Origin: Ruminococcaceae bacterium UBA1785
GTDB taxonomy: Bacteria; Bacillota; Clostridia; Oscillospirales; Acutalibacteraceae
Assembly (NCBI GenBank): GCA_002314555.1
Contig: DCGF01000035.1
Location: forward strand, 1-8,838
Direction of reading: 5' to 3'
DNA: 8,838 bases
Part shown: piece by piece, positions 7,017 to 8,838 of the stretch
Layout: each line of letters begins with the position of its first letter
How positions within the stretch are numbered: the stretch's first letter is position 1
Notes under the pieces: generated by a model
Told to the model about the DNA's origin: nothing
What the model saw: only the letters and a program-made list of their open reading frames with translations
Database searches by the model: none
Made by a program: the position numbers and the translations under genes

Positions 7017-7927
7017 GAGTAGTTTTCATGGGCACTCCTGACTTTGCTGTCCCTATCTTAGAAAGACTGATAGAGAAGCACGAAGTTCTTGGAGTATTCA
7101 CACAACCTGATAAGCCAAAGGGCAGACATATGACTTTAACTCCACCTGAAGTTAAAGTTTGTGCGTGCGCCCATAACATCCCTGTGTTTCAACCAGAATC
7201 AGTGAAGCACGGTGAGGCTATGCCTATCCTAAACGACCTAATGCCTGACATCATAGTTGTGGCAGCATATGGCCAGATTCTAAAGAATGACATCTTAGAA
7301 TTTCCAAAGTACGGTTGTGTAAATGCACACGGTTCTATTCTTCCAAAGTACCGTGGCGCCGCGCCTATACAGCGCGCTGTTCTTGACGGCGAAAAATACG
7401 CAGGTGTTACATCTATGAAGATGGGTGAGGGCCTAGATACAGGCGACATGCTCATCATGAAAAAGGTTGAAATTGGTGAGAATGAGACAGCTGGTGAACT
7501 CTTTGACCGTCTCTCAAACCTTGCAGCAGATGTGATAGAGGAGACTCTCGATAACATTGAAACTATAAAACCTATTCCTCAAAATGATGAGGAATCAACA
7601 TATGCAAAGATGCTTAGTAAAGATGAGTGTCCTATAAACTGGGAAAAGACCGCACAGGAGATTCACAACCAAGTTCGCGGACTTAATCCTTGGCCTACCG
7701 CTACAACCGAACTAAATTCAGTTGTATTTAAGGTTCACAGCACATTATTAACTGACAGAAAAACAAACAGTCTTCCTGGAACTATTAATGTTGAAAAAGG
7801 CAGACTCTTTGTCGCTACAGGGGACCAAAGAGAGATTGAAATCCTAGAAATCCAGCCACAGGGTGGAAAGAGAATGGATGTAAAATCATATCTTCTTGGT
7901 CACACTTTGGAAGGAGCGTTTAACTAA
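7013..7927 (+). CDS. fmt: Methionyl-tRNA formyltransferase
   Basis: Transfers the formyl group from 10-formyl-tetrahydrofolate to initiator Met-tRNA. The start MRVVFMGTPDFAVPIL is diagnostic of the family. The folate site and catalytic residues are present: Asn104, His106 and Asp142, within NAHGSILPKYRGAAPIQ (104-120) and GEGLDTGDM (138-146). The motif after His106 reads GSILP rather than the common PSLLP or ASLLP, a mild variant. The linker and C-terminal OB-like tRNA-binding domain (about 205-304) include the conserved IHNQVRGLNPWPTA. The length of 304 residues is slightly short but complete. The start overlaps the def stop by four bases, with GAGGAA (7002-7007) as ribosome site; the stop shares one base with the next gene. 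Confidence 0.97.
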   Translation: MRVVFMGTPDFAVPILERLIEKHEVLGVFTQPDKPKGRHMTLTPPEVKVCACAHNIPVFQPESVKHGEAMPILNDLMPDIIVVAAYGQILKNDILEFPKYGCVNAHGSILPKYRGAAPIQRAVLDGEKYAGVTSMKMGEGLDTGDMLIMKKVEIGENETAGELFDRLSNLAADVIEETLDNIETIKPIPQNDEESTYAKMLSKDECPINWEKTAQEIHNQVRGLNPWPTATTELNSVVFKVHSTLLTDRKTNSLPGTINVEKGRLFVATGDQREIEILEIQPQGGKRMDVKSYLLGHTLEGAFN

Positions 7928-8628
7928 TGGGTGATTTCCTTTATTTTTTATTAATAATCCTCTTCCTTGCAGCACTCGCTGCACAGGGCAAAGTTAAAAG
8001 AACATATTCAAAGTATTCTGAGGTACTCAGTGAGAGAGGTATCACAGCTGAGCAGGCTGTTCGCATCGTTCTTGATAGAAACGGTGTTGAGGGTGTATCT
8101 ATCCAGGGCATCGAAGGAAACTTAACCGACAACTTTGATCCTAGAAATAACGTAATCAGTCTCTCTGAACCGGTTCTCGGCAGCACTAGTATCGCCGCTA
8201 TCGGTGTAGCTTGTCATGAGGCAGGTCATGCTGTTCAGCACGCTAAGAGTTACCTTCCTATCATGATTCGTAACGCTATAGTTCCAGCTTGTAACATCGG
8301 CTCAAGACTTGGTATTCCTCTTGCAATTTTAGGCCTTGTTTTCCAGCTTTACATAAGCTATGAAACTGGAAATGCACTTATTTGGATTGGTATCTTAATG
8401 TACAGCTTAGCAGCTGTTTTCCAGATTATCACACTTCCAGTTGAGCTCGATGCAAGCCACAGAGCACTCGCTGCTATAGAAGATGCTGGCATCCTAACTA
8501 AAGAAGAAAACAAAGGTGCAGAAAAAGTACTTAAAGCGGCCGCTATGACATACATTGTTGCCCTAGCTACAGCCATCGTAAACCTTCTTAGAATTATTGT
8601 GATATTCGGAAACGGAAAAAGAAGATAA
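7927..8628 (+). CDS. YugP-type membrane zinc metallopeptidase (Zn_peptidase_2 family)
   Basis: Predicted neutral zinc metallopeptidase of the YugP family; the substrate is unknown. The zinc motif HEAGH is at 97-101 within ACHEAGHAVQH, and the conserved VELDASHRAL (172-181) probably supplies the third ligand, Glu173 or Asp175. One N-terminal membrane helix (about 3-19) and three later hydrophobic segments (about 123-145, 150-171 and 205-228) place the protein in the membrane, with the active site near its face. The conserved segment NFDPRNNVISLSEPV precedes the zinc motif. The 233-residue length is typical of YugP (about 225). AAGGAG (7911-7916) inside fmt is the ribosome site, and the start overlaps the fmt stop (TAATG). 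The gene sits between fmt and rsmB in some Clostridia, which ties it to the translation operon only by position. Confidence 0.9.
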   Translation: MGDFLYFLLIILFLAALAAQGKVKRTYSKYSEVLSERGITAEQAVRIVLDRNGVEGVSIQGIEGNLTDNFDPRNNVISLSEPVLGSTSIAAIGVACHEAGHAVQHAKSYLPIMIRNAIVPACNIGSRLGIPLAILGLVFQLYISYETGNALIWIGILMYSLAAVFQIITLPVELDASHRALAAIEDAGILTKEENKGAEKVLKAAAMTYIVALATAIVNLLRIIVIFGNGKRR

Positions 8629-8644
8629 CTATAAAAGGATGCAT

Positions 8645-8803
8645 ATGAACCCAAGACAACTAGCGCTTGAGACGCTCTTAAAAATTGAACAGAACAATTC
8701 GTATTCGAATTTATCAGTTGCCGGTGCACTTAAGAACAACAGTCTTGAGGGCGCCGTCAGGATTCTTATGTGTGAGGATGAGAACATCTTCAGCATTGTT
8801 TAA
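8645..8803 (+). pseudogene. rsmB: 16S rRNA m5C967 methyltransferase RsmB, N-terminal fragment broken by a junction
   Basis: From ATG 8645 (AAAAGGA at 8633-8639 as ribosome site) the frame reads MNPRQLALETLLKIEQNNSY and continues SNLSVAGALKNNSLEGA. This is the start of the NusB-like N-terminal domain of RsmB, which methylates C967 of 16S rRNA. The expected continuation (roughly a DRAF..ELVYG block) is missing. After about base 8752 the residues become unrelated and a TAA at 8801-8803 ends a 52-residue frame. The DNA after the break reads as an nrnA-like gene on the other strand. An in-frame ATG at 8639 would add two residues but has no room for a ribosome site. The real rsmB probably continues elsewhere; whether the break exists in the cell is doubtful. 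Confidence 0.75.
8750..8756. other. Head-to-head junction of two truncated genes
   Basis: The coding match of rsmB (+) ends and that of the nrnA-like gene (-) begins within GGCGCCG at 8750-8756. The two expected sequences would share about four or five bases here (CGCCG), which is short microhomology. Both genes are reduced to their 5' ends, facing each other. This geometry fits an inverted chimera or an inversion endpoint rather than normal gene order. Confidence 0.65.
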
Positions 8804-8836
8804 AAGTTCAATAACTCTCTTAATATCAATACTCAT
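8753..8836 (-). CDS. nrnA: NrnA-like DHH family phosphoesterase, N-terminal fragment
   Basis: Read on the minus strand from ATG at 8836-8834, the frame gives MSIDIKRVIELLNNAEDVLI followed by LTHKNPDG. Its ending, THKNPDG, is the first catalytic motif region of the DHH phosphoesterases of the NrnA type (nanoRNase and pAp phosphatase), where DGDAIGS normally follows. Here the match stops after DG at about 8752, and beyond it the frame runs through reversed rsmB sequence to a stop at 8714-8716. Only about 28 genuine residues are present. Its codon choice (CTT, GCT, GTT, CCT) matches the genes on the right of the window, so it probably comes from the same genome. Its ribosome site lies beyond the window edge. 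NrnA usually sits in an rbfA-nrnA-truB cluster, not beside rsmB. Confidence 0.7.
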
Positions 8837-8838
8837 CT

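Noticed and set aside
7189..7557. 122-codon open frame on the - strand opposite fmt
   Set aside because: Shadow of the formyltransferase gene; no ribosome site and composition is that of antisense sequence.
8358..8729. 123-codon open frame on the - strand opposite the metallopeptidase
   Set aside because: It lies opposite a well-supported gene with clear family motifs, has no family resemblance I recognise, and its Ser/Ala-rich content reflects the complement of the real codons.
8645..8803. A genuine 52-residue small protein gene at the right end
   Set aside because: Its first 37 or so residues match the RsmB N-terminus and the rest is the reverse complement of an NrnA-like N-terminus, so the frame is a product of the junction.

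Overview
The window reads as a stretch of chromosome from a spore-forming member of the Firmicutes, most likely class Clostridia. This is inferred from a GerW/YtfJ spore-protein fragment next to a DacF-type carboxypeptidase, from RemA (DUF370), and from the order yloC-remA-gmk-rpoZ-priA-def-fmt-rsmB, which is a common gene order in this phylum. Every intact gene lies on the + strand and the spacing is tight: the longest gap between genes is 57 bases with the dacF start preferred here. I see no tRNA or rRNA gene, insertion sequence, phage gene or CRISPR array.

Left part (1-2162): the 3' end of ytfJ, then dacF (peptidoglycan DD-carboxypeptidase) and rluB (23S rRNA pseudouridine synthase). The dacF leader holds a perfect 9-bp inverted repeat whose right arm ends directly before the preferred start codon.

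Central and right part (2203-8628): a housekeeping operon for nucleotide, RNA and protein synthesis. It contains yloC (endoribonuclease), remA (DNA-binding regulator), gmk (guanylate kinase), rpoZ (RNA polymerase omega), priA (replication restart helicase), def and fmt (removal and addition of the N-formyl group of initiator Met), and a YugP-type membrane zinc metallopeptidase. Several junctions are ATGA or TAATG overlaps, so translational coupling is likely. A 10-bp perfect stem-loop separates rpoZ from priA.

Two discontinuities are the most notable things here, and both may be assembly or amplification artefacts. First, codon choice changes abruptly inside the 3' end of rluB, near 1985-2030. 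By hand count, CCC makes up 9 of 21 proline codons before that point and 1 of about 80 after it. Second, at about 8752-8756 the 5' end of rsmB (+ strand) runs directly into the 5' end of an NrnA-like DHH phosphoesterase gene on the opposite strand. Both genes are cut and the two 5' ends face each other, as expected of an inverted chimera or an inversion breakpoint. I found no convincing new biological system; the genes themselves are ordinary.
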